Source of the DNA: Candidatus Neomicrothrix sp. UBA4742
GTDB lineage: Bacteria > Actinomycetota > Acidimicrobiia > Acidimicrobiales > Acidimicrobilacustridaceae
Assembly (NCBI GenBank): GCA_002403895.1
Contig: DHIQ01000245.1
Span: 7,381 to 14,376, forward strand
Direction: 5' to 3'
DNA: 6,996 nt
Under the pieces are notes generated by a model. That model searched no databases. It was not told the origin of the DNA and saw nothing but the letters and a program-made list of their open reading frames with translations. The first letter of the stretch is position 1, and every line of letters begins with the position of its first letter. The position numbers were made by a program, and so were the translations under genes. Positions 1 to 6,481 of this stretch are shown in pieces.

Positions 1-14
1 GGTGGCCATGGCCG

Positions 15-2123
15 CTAGCCGCGCTTGCGGGTCGACTTGGTCGCCTTCTTGGCCGGGGCCTTCTTCGGGCTGTCATCGGGGAGGATGCCGGCGAAGCCCC
101 GCAGGGCCCCGATCCCGTCACCTCCGGCGGCCAGGGCCGACGCCGCCTGCAAACGATCCACTGCCTCGGTGAGGTGGTGGGCGCCGCCGCCGAGGGCGAC
201 CCACTGGCCCACCTCCGGGTGCAACAGGGCGGACGCCACATCGTTGTCGGTGGCCGAGGTCGGGTAGCCGACGAACACCGGGGTCTCGCCCTTGATGGTC
301 AGCGGCGTGCCCGCCACCGTCCAGTCGACGGCTACCTCGATCGTGTAGCGACCGGGCCGCTCGAAGGCGAAACCGTTGCTCGACCAGAACACCCGCTGAC
401 CGGCTTCGAGCGACTTTCCGTCGTCCAACGCCTTGATGCTCGAACGCTCGCAGTCGATGACGAACGGGGTCACCACCCGGCGGCGACCCATGGCATCGAG
501 GACGGTGAGACGGGCGTAGGTGGATTGGGTGGTCACCTCGCTGGGGACCGACGCCGGCTTGCCGCTGGTGTTGGTGAGCGTCCAGTGCACCGGCACCGGC
601 TCCCCCAACGCGACCGTGTCGACCGCGGTGTCCACCGTGAGCGTCAACTGCTCGGGGCCGACCTCGAAGCGATCGGCCGACGGCACCGTGACCGACGCCC
701 ACGACGCGAACGTGTGGCCGCCGGGGCGCACCACCGGGTCAGGGAAATGGGCCAGGTGATGACGCACCTGGGTGTTCATGCCCAGATGGATCTGGTCGGG
801 GAAGATGCCGGGGTCACCGGTGGTGGCGGTGCCCAACACGTCGGCCACACTGGGTGTCGTCGTCATGATCGAGTTGTCGGCCCCACCCTCCTGCTCCTGG
901 TGGATCTGGTTGAAGCCGTGGGTGACCTCGTGCGACGCGCTGCGCAGGAACGCCCGGGGGAAGTCGCGTTGCTTGCCGTTGGCCGCCAAGCCGAAGTTGG
1001 ACGAGTCGCCGGTCGGGTAGCCATCGTCGGAGTAGCTCACGACGCCCTCCCGGGGAACGTCGATCATGTCGTACATCTTTCCCCGCGAGCAGCCGAGGTG
1101 ACCGGGCACGACGAGCACGTGCATGTGCCACTCGTTGTCGAGGTTCGTGCTCGGGCTGCGCACGGTTTGCATGAGGGCATGCAGGTCGGCGTCGCTCCAA
1201 CAGTCGGTGGCGCTGGCGGGCGAGGCGGGCTTGGGGATGGCGGTCTGGTCGTAGGTCACGGTGGCCTGCCAGCCGGCAGTGGCCAGCACCGTCTTGAAGC
1301 TCTCGGTGCCACTACCACCGATGGCCGGCACCGGCTGGGGCGAGACGGCCCCCACCACGGTGTCGACCTCAACCGTGCAGCGCCGAAACGAGCTCGACAC
1401 CCAGCCGAGGGTCACGGTGCCCTTGGACACGCCGGCCTCGGACCACTCGCCCTCGTAGTAGTTGCCCGGCCACAAGAACGACGGGGCCGGCTTGGGGGCG
1501 AACGCCACCGTCACGGTACGACTGCCGGGCGACGCCGGGAACGACCCGTTGAACGACCCGGCCGGCGGCTGGGCGTAGTCGTACTGCTCGAATGTGAACG
1601 AGCCCTGGCACGGCGTGTGGCCCCTCGAGCTGGTACGCACCTGCGTGGCCTTCAGGTACGAGTGGTAGCGGTTGCGGGGGTAGATCGGGATGTTGAACCC
1701 GCGCAGCAGCCGTACCCCGGGGTCGAGGACGGCCAGAGGCAGCTCCCTGATGGGAAGCAGGTCGGGCTTGTCCGCTCCGGTGGGGAAGAAGTACAGGTCA
1801 CCGCTGACGATGAGCGGACCCTCGGCCCGGTCGACGCGCAGCGTGCCCCGGAACGTGCCGTTGCCCAGGTTGGGCGTGAACGTGATGCGGTAGCAGCCGT
1901 CGGGCAGATCCACCAGGCAGAAGTGCACGCCGGGGTCCAGGGGGAACTTGGGCAGCGGCTCCAGGATCACGGGGATCTTGGGGATCGGGGGCGGTCCCGG
2001 CAGCGGGAGGGGCGGGAACGGACCGGTCGGATCGGGATCGGGGTTCGGCGTCAGCCCGACGGGCGAGTCCGGCTCGTCCGTGATCGGACTCGCCAGTGGA
2101 ACGGAATAGGGGTGCACGTGCAT
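15..2123 (-). CDS. Metzincin-type zinc metalloprotease with N-terminal beta region, C-terminal Ig-like domain and Lys-rich tail
   Basis: This 702-aa protein is a predicted zinc endopeptidase. The active site is seen at residues 398-408: H398-E399-x-x-H402-x5-H408, the metzincin zinc signature, with E399 as catalytic base. Asn405 stands where most metzincins have Gly. A Met-turn follows (NSIM, M420), and Tyr/Trp-rich segments precede it (WSDADLH about 309-315, EWHMH 331-335). Region order: Pro-rich stretch 21-66; beta-rich region about 67-260 with paired Cys69/Cys77; protease about 280-465; Ig-like beta domain about 487-620; short helical segment 626-668; basic tail 687-702 (KKAPAKKATK). There is no signal peptide or membrane helix. 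An in-frame TGA at 2130-2132, just upstream of the ATG, excludes a longer N-terminus, and a strong Shine-Dalgarno supports this start. The gene follows the 111-aa gene by 62 bases on the same strand, probably as one operon. The substrate is unknown; the lack of an export signal points to an intracellular target. The protease class is well supported, its role is not. Confidence 0.9.
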   Translation of the reverse strand: MHVHPYSVPLASPITDEPDSPVGLTPNPDPDPTGPFPPLPLPGPPPIPKIPVILEPLPKFPLDPGVHFCLVDLPDGCYRITFTPNLGNGTFRGTLRVDRAEGPLIVSGDLYFFPTGADKPDLLPIRELPLAVLDPGVRLLRGFNIPIYPRNRYHSYLKATQVRTSSRGHTPCQGSFTFEQYDYAQPPAGSFNGSFPASPGSRTVTVAFAPKPAPSFLWPGNYYEGEWSEAGVSKGTVTLGWVSSSFRRCTVEVDTVVGAVSPQPVPAIGGSGTESFKTVLATAGWQATVTYDQTAIPKPASPASATDCWSDADLHALMQTVRSPSTNLDNEWHMHVLVVPGHLGCSRGKMYDMIDVPREGVVSYSDDGYPTGDSSNFGLAANGKQRDFPRAFLRSASHEVTHGFNQIHQEQEGGADNSIMTTTPSVADVLGTATTGDPGIFPDQIHLGMNTQVRHHLAHFPDPVVRPGGHTFASWASVTVPSADRFEVGPEQLTLTVDTAVDTVALGEPVPVHWTLTNTSGKPASVPSEVTTQSTYARLTVLDAMGRRRVVTPFVIDCERSSIKALDDGKSLEAGQRVFWSSNGFAFERPGRYTIEVAVDWTVAGTPLTIKGETPVFVGYPTSATDNDVASALLHPEVGQWVALGGGAHHLTEAVDRLQAASALAAGGDGIGALRGFAGILPDDSPKKAPAKKATKSTRKRG

Positions 2124-2132
2124 GGGGTCTCA

Positions 2133-2139
2133 ACCTCCT
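2133..2139 (-). promoter_or_regulatory. Shine-Dalgarno for the metzincin gene
   Basis: On the minus strand AGGAGGT lies 9 bases before the ATG at 2123. It is the strongest ribosome-binding site in the window and fixes the metzincin start. Several other genes here look leaderless, so a strong site fits translation of an internal operon gene. Confidence 0.8.
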
Positions 2140-2185
2140 GTCGGGAGCGGCCCACCGCCGCTACCCAGGTGAGAGGTAAGAGCCC

Positions 2186-2521
2186 TCAGTCCTCGTGCTG
2201 ATACACCGTCTTGTGGCCCGATCCGTCGGTCACGGTGAGGGTGTCCGAGCCCAGCTCCAAGCCATAGGTGGCCCAGGCGTCGTTGGCCAGGGTCAGGTGC
2301 AGACCCTCGCCGTCCACCCGGTAGCTGCCCACGTCCCACACGGTGAATCCCTGCCCGGGGGACGCCTTGGCGGCAAAGCGCGACCCGGCGAAGGTGATCT
2401 CGCCGGGCAGCAGACCCGGGTCCTGGCCGAAGGGCACCGACTCGTCGGTGGCCGGGGCGGGGCGCTCGCCCAGTCGGCGCCAGCGCCCGATCAGCGGGCT
2501 GGCCTCGGTCTCGTCCGTCAT
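2186..2521 (-). CDS. Small beta-rich lipocalin-like protein (111 aa), first gene of the metzincin operon
   Basis: This short protein starts MTDETEASPLIGRW and ends VYQHED. The order resembles small lipocalin/calycin-like barrels: an N-terminal GRW, an LLPGEITF strand, WDVGSYRVDGEGLHLTL, then YGLELGSDTLTVTD. There is no signal peptide, membrane segment or cysteine. I chose the ATG at 2521 over the in-frame ATG at 2566 because a -10-like TACCGT ends 6 bases before it, the leaderless arrangement also seen at two other genes here. The gene lies 62 bases upstream of the metzincin gene on the same strand. The Inh family (I38), small lipocalin-like barrels, inhibits serralysin metzincins and is encoded beside them, so an inhibitor or folding-partner role is conceivable. 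That is inference; no sequence identity to Inh is claimed. It is otherwise a hypothetical protein. Confidence 0.75.
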   Translation of the reverse strand: MTDETEASPLIGRWRRLGERPAPATDESVPFGQDPGLLPGEITFAGSRFAAKASPGQGFTVWDVGSYRVDGEGLHLTLANDAWATYGLELGSDTLTVTDGSGHKTVYQHED

Positions 2522-2527
2522 GGCCCC

Positions 2528-2533
2528 ACGGTA
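2528..2533 (-). promoter_or_regulatory. Predicted -10 box, leaderless promoter of the 111-aa gene and metzincin operon
   Basis: TACCGT on the minus strand fits the actinobacterial -10 consensus TANNNT and ends 6 bases before the ATG at 2521, so transcription would begin at or next to the start codon. No convincing -35 hexamer is visible at the usual 16-18 base spacing. No Shine-Dalgarno of normal strength precedes this ATG. Confidence 0.5.
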
Positions 2534-2536
2534 GCC

Positions 2537-2544
2537 ATTGCACC
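2537..2544 (+). repeat. ATTGCACC direct repeat, copy 1 (candidate operator)
   Basis: An 8-base word that recurs exactly at 2629-2636 in the same divergent intergenic region. This copy lies just upstream of the predicted -10 box of the minus-strand operon. It is followed by a short inverted pair, CACC/GGTG (2541-2544 and 2548-2551). It could be an operator half-site, but an 8-base repeat in 164 bases can also occur by chance. Confidence 0.25.
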
Positions 2545-2623
2545 GCGGGTGTATCTCCGCCGTCATGGCGGCGTCTGTAGGACGTCACGACACTCGCCGC
2601 GCCGACGCGGCGGTCAGGAGGAC

Positions 2624-2637
2624 GGGTGATTGCACCC
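2624..2637 (+). promoter_or_regulatory. Small inverted repeat containing ATTGCACC copy 2 (candidate operator upstream of the sigma gene)
   Basis: GGGTG-ATTG-CACCC forms a perfect 5-base stem with a 4-base loop and contains the second ATTGCACC (2629-2636). It is flanked by two direct copies of TCAGGA (2614-2619 and 2639-2644, 25 bases apart). It lies about 35 bases upstream of the predicted sigma -10 box, a position suited to a regulator-binding site. The function is inferred from position and symmetry only. Confidence 0.25.
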
Positions 2638-2672
2638 CTCAGGACCATCGAGGCTCCCCGGGCCACCCGCTC

Positions 2673-2678
2673 TAGGCT
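2673..2678 (+). promoter_or_regulatory. Predicted -10 box, leaderless promoter of the sigma factor operon
   Basis: TAGGCT matches TANNNT and ends 7 bases before the ATG at 2686, placing the transcription start at the start codon. The stretch TAGGCTGCGG closely resembles TAGGGTGCGG before the CHAT gene. No clear -35 hexamer is seen, so either -35 dependence is weak or an alternative sigma factor is used. Confidence 0.5.
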
Positions 2679-2685
2679 GCGGCCC

Positions 2686-3273
2686 ATGTCCCCCGCCGCC
2701 CGGCACCTCCAGAGTGCCGACTTCGACGCGCTGGTCACCCTCGCCCTCGATGGTGAGCGGGCCGCCTGGGAAGAACTCGTCGAACGGCTGCACCGGGTGG
2801 CGTGGCGGGCCATCGGCGGGTTCGACCTCGCCGTCGAAGACCGCAAGGACGCCTTCGCCGCCACCTTCTGCCGGCTGTACGAGCGCCTCGACACCGTGCG
2901 CGAACCGGTCAAGCTGCCGGGCTGGGTGGCCACCACCGCCCGCAACGAGGTGCTCACCCTGCTGCGGTCGCGCCAGCGCGACATCCCCACCGACGACGTC
3001 GACCTGCGCCTGCCCCTCGTGCAGCCCGAGTTCGCCGAGGGTCTGATGGACGCCGAGCTGCGCGACGCGCTGGCGGGCGCCCTGGCCCGCCTCTCCCCCG
3101 CCTGCCAGGAGCTGCTGCGGCTCCTGACCGTCGACCCACCGCTCTCGTATGCCGAGATCGGCGAACTACTCGACATCCCCCACGGCAGCATCGGGCCCAC
3201 GCGTCAGCGTTGCCTCGAGCGCCTGCGAGAAGCCCCTGAACTCCGACCCTTCCTGCGGGAGGCTCACCAATGA
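2686..3273 (+). CDS. ECF-like RNA polymerase sigma-70 family factor (195 aa)
   Basis: A short sigma factor with only regions 2 and 4. Region 2 spans about residues 22-97 (AAWEELVERLHRVAWR, DAFAATFCRLYERLD, then LPGWVATTARNEVLTLLR, the typical region 2 end). Region 4 spans about 124-182, with the helix-turn-helix in LSYAEIGELLDIPHGSIGPT (153-172) followed by RQRCLERLR. The role is to direct RNA polymerase to a specific promoter set. I chose the ATG at 2686 because a TAGGCT -10 box sits 7 bases before it and the protein then begins shortly before region 2. A GTG at 2626 preceded by AGGAGG would add 20 residues and cannot be excluded. The gene overlaps the next one as ATGA, implying translational coupling with a partner protein. 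No membrane-bound or zinc-type anti-sigma factor is encoded nearby. Confidence 0.92.
   Translation: MSPAARHLQSADFDALVTLALDGERAAWEELVERLHRVAWRAIGGFDLAVEDRKDAFAATFCRLYERLDTVREPVKLPGWVATTARNEVLTLLRSRQRDIPTDDVDLRLPLVQPEFAEGLMDAELRDALAGALARLSPACQELLRLLTVDPPLSYAEIGELLDIPHGSIGPTRQRCLERLREAPELRPFLREAHQ
3257..3262 (+). promoter_or_regulatory. Shine-Dalgarno for the 158-aa partner gene, inside the sigma gene
   Basis: GGGAGG lies 7 bases before the ATG at 3270, within the last codons of the sigma gene. With the ATGA overlap (ATG 3270-3272, TGA 3271-3273) this indicates coupled translation and roughly matched production of both proteins. Confidence 0.65.
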
Positions 3274-3746
3274 ACCACGAACCCGATCGCCCCGACCTGC
3301 ACGACGACGACGAACTGCTGGCCCAGCTCGGCCTCGCCCTCGACGAGACCGACCCCGTGCCCGACGACGCCCTCGACGTGGCCAAGGCGGTGTTCGACCT
3401 CGGCAACGCCGATGCGGAGCTGGCCGAGTTGGTGTTCGACTCGCTGCTCGACGAGGCGCTGGTCGTCATGCGCACCGACACGCTGGCCGAAAAGGCCCGT
3501 ACGTTGAGCTTCGCCATCGGCAACCACCGCGTCGACATCGAACTGTCAGCCGACGGCATCACACTCCTCGGTCAGGTCGACCCCGCCGAACGCACGCGGG
3601 TGGAACTGGAGACGACGAGCGGCAGCCGTGAGTCCGAGTCCGACGACCTGGGCCGGTTTCGCTTCAGCATCGAGCGCGGCTCGTTGCGGCTGCGGGTCAT
3701 CACCGAGGACGGCCTCATCGTGACCACCCCGTGGATCATCTGGTAG
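3270..3746 (+). CDS. Hypothetical 158-aa partner of the sigma factor; acidic helical N-terminus plus beta-sandwich-like C-terminus (candidate soluble anti-sigma factor)
   Basis: The N-terminal part (about 1-66) is strongly acidic and helical, with DDALDVAKAVFDLGNADAEL followed by AELVFDSLLDEA. The C-terminal part (about 77-152) alternates hydrophobic residues as in an Ig- or transthyretin-like sandwich: RTLSFAIGNHRVDIELSADG, LLGQVDP, a DDLGRFRFSIERGSLRLRV stretch, and a Trp-ending tail. I recall similar hypothetical proteins beside sigma factor and CHAT genes in actinobacteria. It has no cysteine, so the zinc-binding anti-sigma motif (HxxxCxxC) is absent, and there is no membrane helix. Overlap and coupling with the sigma gene suggest the products bind each other; holding the sigma factor inactive, or being cleaved by the CHAT protease, are the two main hypotheses. 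The gene is clearly real; its function is inferred. Confidence 0.85.
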   Translation: MNHEPDRPDLHDDDELLAQLGLALDETDPVPDDALDVAKAVFDLGNADAELAELVFDSLLDEALVVMRTDTLAEKARTLSFAIGNHRVDIELSADGITLLGQVDPAERTRVELETTSGSRESESDDLGRFRFSIERGSLRLRVITEDGLIVTTPWIIW

Positions 3747-3756
3747 CTGATCAGCT
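3745..3756. repeat. Perfect 12-base palindrome spanning two convergent stop codons
   Basis: AGCTGATCAGCT covers the end of the TAG of the 158-aa gene (3744-3746) and the TGA of the CHAT gene (3751-3753 on the minus strand). A direct repeat CTGGTAGC occurs at 3740-3747 and 3755-3762. As RNA it would give only a 4-base stem and there is no T tract, so it is a poor intrinsic terminator. It may be a protein site or a by-product of tight gene packing. Confidence 0.4.
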
Positions 3757-6429
3757 GGTAGCGCGCTCGTTGGCGCCGATGCACACGAACGTGGCCGCCA
3801 CCGCCCGGGCGTAGGCATCGTCGCCCAGCGCGGCGGTGGCATCGGCCAACGCCACGCTCGGCCCCCGGCCCCGGCGCAGGCCGTGGTGCAGCGCCACCAT
3901 GAACGGGGCGGTGGCCTCGTCGGGCACGGCCATGACCGGCACCACCACCGACGCCACCCCCAGCCCGAGCATGGCGATGGCCGTGCCCAACAACTCGTCG
4001 CCGTCGAGGACGTCCACCTGGGCGGCGTCGCAGGCGGCCAGCACCACCGTCGACGGGGTGGAACGCAAATGCTCGAGCTCGTAGACGGTGAGGGTGCCGT
4101 CGGCCAGGCGCAACGACGAGAACAGCGGGCTGTCGGCCCGGAACGTGCCGTGGGCAGCCAGGTGGACGAGGTCGGCCTGGGCCAACGCCCCCAACACGCC
4201 GGCCACCGTGGCGTCGCCGCCGCGCAGCACCGTCGCCCCCCGGTACTGCTCGGCCAGACGCACCACCTCGCCGTCACCCCCGGGCAGATCGGGGCCGGCC
4301 ACCAGGGCGGTGCGCCGGCCGGGAACGGCCTTGGCCTGGCGACCCCGCCGGTGCCACAACTCGGCACTGGGGGCGATGGTCACGGGCCGGTCGGCCAGCG
4401 AGGGCAACGACGACCAGCTCAGCCCGTGCAACGAACCGGTGGGCACGATCACCACCGGACCATCGGGCAGGTGCAGGGGACCGAGCAGGATCGCGTCGAG
4501 GCGCCGGGCCACGGCCAGCAACGTGACGGCGTTGACCGGCTCGGCCGCGGTGCCCGGTGAGGCCAGCACGCGGCGCAGGGCGAACAACAGGTACTGCTGC
4601 TCTTCCTCCACCACCTTCACCGGACCCAGTTCGTGCAGCCGGGCCCGGCCGGCCACCACGGTGACGGCAAAGAGGCGGTCGTCGAAGGTGACGAACTCGA
4701 CCAGCGTGGCGTCGTCGAGGGCGCCACTCAGGCCCGCCTGATCGAGACGGAAGCGGGCCACCGCCGCCCGACCGTCAGCTTGGAGCGTGCGGCCCCGCAC
4801 CACCTCCTCGAGCTCGGCGATGCGCTGGTCCGGCGTGGGGGATGGCTCGCCGGCCAGGGTGGCCTCGCGCTGGGCACCGCGCGCTTCGCGCAGCTCCTCG
4901 AGCGCCGCGGTCAACGCCGGATCGTCGGGAGGGGTCACCGGGGGCAGGCGCAGGGCGCCCGCCCGCCACCGCTCGGCCCAGCGCAGGATCTCCCACGCCC
5001 GGCCCTCGGCCATCGACAAGCGCAGACCGAGACGGGCCAGGTCCCGGCCCTGAGCAGCGATGCCGGCTCGCAGCTCGGTGGCGCCCAGGCCGGCCCGGTG
5101 CTCGTCGATGACGTCGAGACCCCGCCGCAGCGCCCGCTTGGCCCCGGAGCGGTCGTCGTCGGCCAAGCGCAACAGGGCGGTGGCGTGCCAGGCCTGGGCC
5201 CGCAGCTCGGCCGGACCCCGCGACCGGGCCCGACCCACACCGGTCAGTTCGGCCCGGGCCACCTCGGGGCGGCCCAGGGCCAGGGCGACACGGGCGTGGA
5301 ACGTGCGCACGTGCATGGCCTCCACCGGCCAACCCTGGGCCTCGAGCAGACGGGTGATGCGTTTGGTGCGGGTCAACATCCCCGCCGATGGCGGCCGGGC
5401 CAGATCTTCGGTGGCCAATACCTCGGCCTGCATCCCCACGTAGTCGGCCACCGCCGCCCACGGGGTCCGACCGGCGGAGCGGAAGGCGCGGGCCGCCTCC
5501 TTCGCTTCGCGGCCCGCGGCGGGAAGATCGCCCTGGGCCAGACAAGCCCGGGCGAACAGCAGCCGCGACTCGCTGAGCTGGGCGGCGTCGCCCGCCTCGC
5601 CCAGCACGGCCAGCGCCCGCTGCGCCGATTCCTGGGCGTCGCGGGTGAGGCCGACGCTGAGCAACACCTCACAGCGGTCTGATGCCAGGCCGGCCACCAG
5701 GCGGGGCGGGCCGCCGAGCGCGGCGTAGGCCACCTCGGCCCGATCGAAGGCGGCCAGAGCGGCGGGAACCTGCCCGCGCCGGCCCTCGGTGAACCCCTGG
5801 TTGTGAGCGGCCATGGCCACCAGCACCCACAGTTCGAGGGCGGTGGCCAGCCGTTCGGCCTCGGCCAGGTCGGCCAGCGCCGCGCCGAACGCGCCCTGGT
5901 AGGCGAACAGGGTGCCCCGGTTGATGAGCAGCCGGGAGATGTTGGCGTCGTCGCCGCCGCGGCGCAGGCGGGGCAGGGCCTGGGCATACCGCGCCAGCGA
6001 CTCGTCGAGGCGACCGGTGCGCTGCAGGACCAATGCGGCCAGCAGGTCGACCAGACCCCGGGCCGATTCCGGTGCGATCTCGACCGCTCGCGTGATCTCC
6101 CGGTCGGCGGCGGCGGCGTCGCCCAAGCTATGGAGGGAAATAGCCATGGAGGCCCGGGCCCGCGACTCGGTGTGGACGTCGTCGCTGCGCTGGGCCAGAC
6201 GGACGGCCTTGCGGTACTGGCGCACGGCGTCGGCGGGCTGGCCCAACTCGTGGAAGGCGAGGCCGAGCACCCAACAGCCGGTGGCCCGCTCCCCGTCGGT
6301 GAGACCCTTGGTGGCGAGGATGGCGTTGGTGCGATCGCGGACGGTGGCCGGCTCCCGATGTCGGAGATCCGCCAGCTCGGCCAGTTGCGTGAGGGTGCGA
6401 CTCTCGGGTTGGGTCGAACCGACCGCCAT
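3751..6429 (-). CDS. TPR-CHAT caspase-like protease (892 aa)
   Basis: A predicted cysteine protease of the CHAT family (clan CD, related to caspases and separase) with a long TPR sensor. Residues about 30-440 hold repeated TPR-like helix pairs, for example CWVLGLAFHELGQPADAVRQ, LINRGTLFAYQGAFGAALAD and FARACLAQGDLPAAGREA. A helical, charged linker follows (about 445-560). The CHAT domain covers about 567-888, with the VPTGSLHGLSWSSLP segment typical of these domains. The catalytic dyad is visible: His760 in VHLAAHGTF and Cys800 in VVLAACDAAQ. Both are intact, so the enzyme should be active. No signal peptide or membrane segment is seen, so it is cytosolic. The ATG at 6429 follows a -10 box by 8 bases (leaderless). 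It is convergent with the sigma operon and divergent from the repeat-protein gene. TPR-CHAT proteins act in prokaryotic immunity or programmed death, for example Csx29; the trigger and substrate here are unknown. Confidence 0.95.
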   Translation of the reverse strand: MAVGSTQPESRTLTQLAELADLRHREPATVRDRTNAILATKGLTDGERATGCWVLGLAFHELGQPADAVRQYRKAVRLAQRSDDVHTESRARASMAISLHSLGDAAAADREITRAVEIAPESARGLVDLLAALVLQRTGRLDESLARYAQALPRLRRGGDDANISRLLINRGTLFAYQGAFGAALADLAEAERLATALELWVLVAMAAHNQGFTEGRRGQVPAALAAFDRAEVAYAALGGPPRLVAGLASDRCEVLLSVGLTRDAQESAQRALAVLGEAGDAAQLSESRLLFARACLAQGDLPAAGREAKEAARAFRSAGRTPWAAVADYVGMQAEVLATEDLARPPSAGMLTRTKRITRLLEAQGWPVEAMHVRTFHARVALALGRPEVARAELTGVGRARSRGPAELRAQAWHATALLRLADDDRSGAKRALRRGLDVIDEHRAGLGATELRAGIAAQGRDLARLGLRLSMAEGRAWEILRWAERWRAGALRLPPVTPPDDPALTAALEELREARGAQREATLAGEPSPTPDQRIAELEEVVRGRTLQADGRAAVARFRLDQAGLSGALDDATLVEFVTFDDRLFAVTVVAGRARLHELGPVKVVEEEQQYLLFALRRVLASPGTAAEPVNAVTLLAVARRLDAILLGPLHLPDGPVVIVPTGSLHGLSWSSLPSLADRPVTIAPSAELWHRRGRQAKAVPGRRTALVAGPDLPGGDGEVVRLAEQYRGATVLRGGDATVAGVLGALAQADLVHLAAHGTFRADSPLFSSLRLADGTLTVYELEHLRSTPSTVVLAACDAAQVDVLDGDELLGTAIAMLGLGVASVVVPVMAVPDEATAPFMVALHHGLRRGRGPSVALADATAALGDDAYARAVAATFVCIGANERATS

Positions 6430-6437
6430 GGCCCCGC

Positions 6438-6443
6438 ACCCTA
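6438..6443 (-). promoter_or_regulatory. Predicted -10 box, leaderless promoter of the TPR-CHAT gene
   Basis: TAGGGT on the minus strand ends 8 bases before the ATG at 6429. The run TAGGGTGCGG differs at a single base from TAGGCTGCGG before the sigma gene. No Shine-Dalgarno is seen close to the ATG. No good -35 hexamer is recognisable. Confidence 0.5.
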
Positions 6444-6481
6444 GTGGTGTGCTCGGAGAATCTTGTATCTACGGACCCGCC

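Noticed and set aside
1..14. Possible start of another minus-strand gene (ATG at 9-7) right after the metzincin stop
   Set aside because: Only three codons are visible and no clear ribosome-binding site precedes it; it cannot be supported from this window.
174..2201. Long plus-strand open frame (675 codons) antisense to the metzincin gene
   Set aside because: Its translation is Arg/Gly/His/Val-rich with no recognisable domain. It mirrors the GC-biased codons of the true gene, which carries the zinc signature and a strong ribosome-binding site.
2522..2566. Longer 126-aa version of the small beta-rich protein starting at 2566
   Set aside because: The predicted -10 box and the leaderless spacing fit the ATG at 2521, and the 15 extra residues show no beta-barrel pattern.
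2626..2685. GTG start at 2626 with AGGAGG upstream for the sigma factor
   Set aside because: The spacing of AGGAGG to the GTG is short (4 bases) and the extra 20 residues look non-domain. The TAGGCT box 7 bases before the ATG at 2686 favours the shorter form. Not fully excluded.
2130..3200. Minus-strand open frame of 356 codons across the divergent region and the sigma gene
   Set aside because: Ser/Arg-rich low-complexity translation. It runs antisense to the clear sigma regions 2 and 4 and out of frame with the 111-aa gene.
3546..5682. Several long alternative frames over the CHAT gene on both strands (for example 3546-4367 and 4633-5682)
   Set aside because: Compositional shadows rich in Arg, Pro, Ala and Gly; the frame carrying TPRs and the CHAT His/Cys is the coding one.
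2551..6470. Shared AGATAC word on the minus strand upstream of the 111-aa gene (2551-2556) and the CHAT gene (6465-6470) as a common -35
   Set aside because: The spacing to the -10 boxes differs (17 and 21 bases) and no copy is placed suitably before the sigma gene, so chance is likely.
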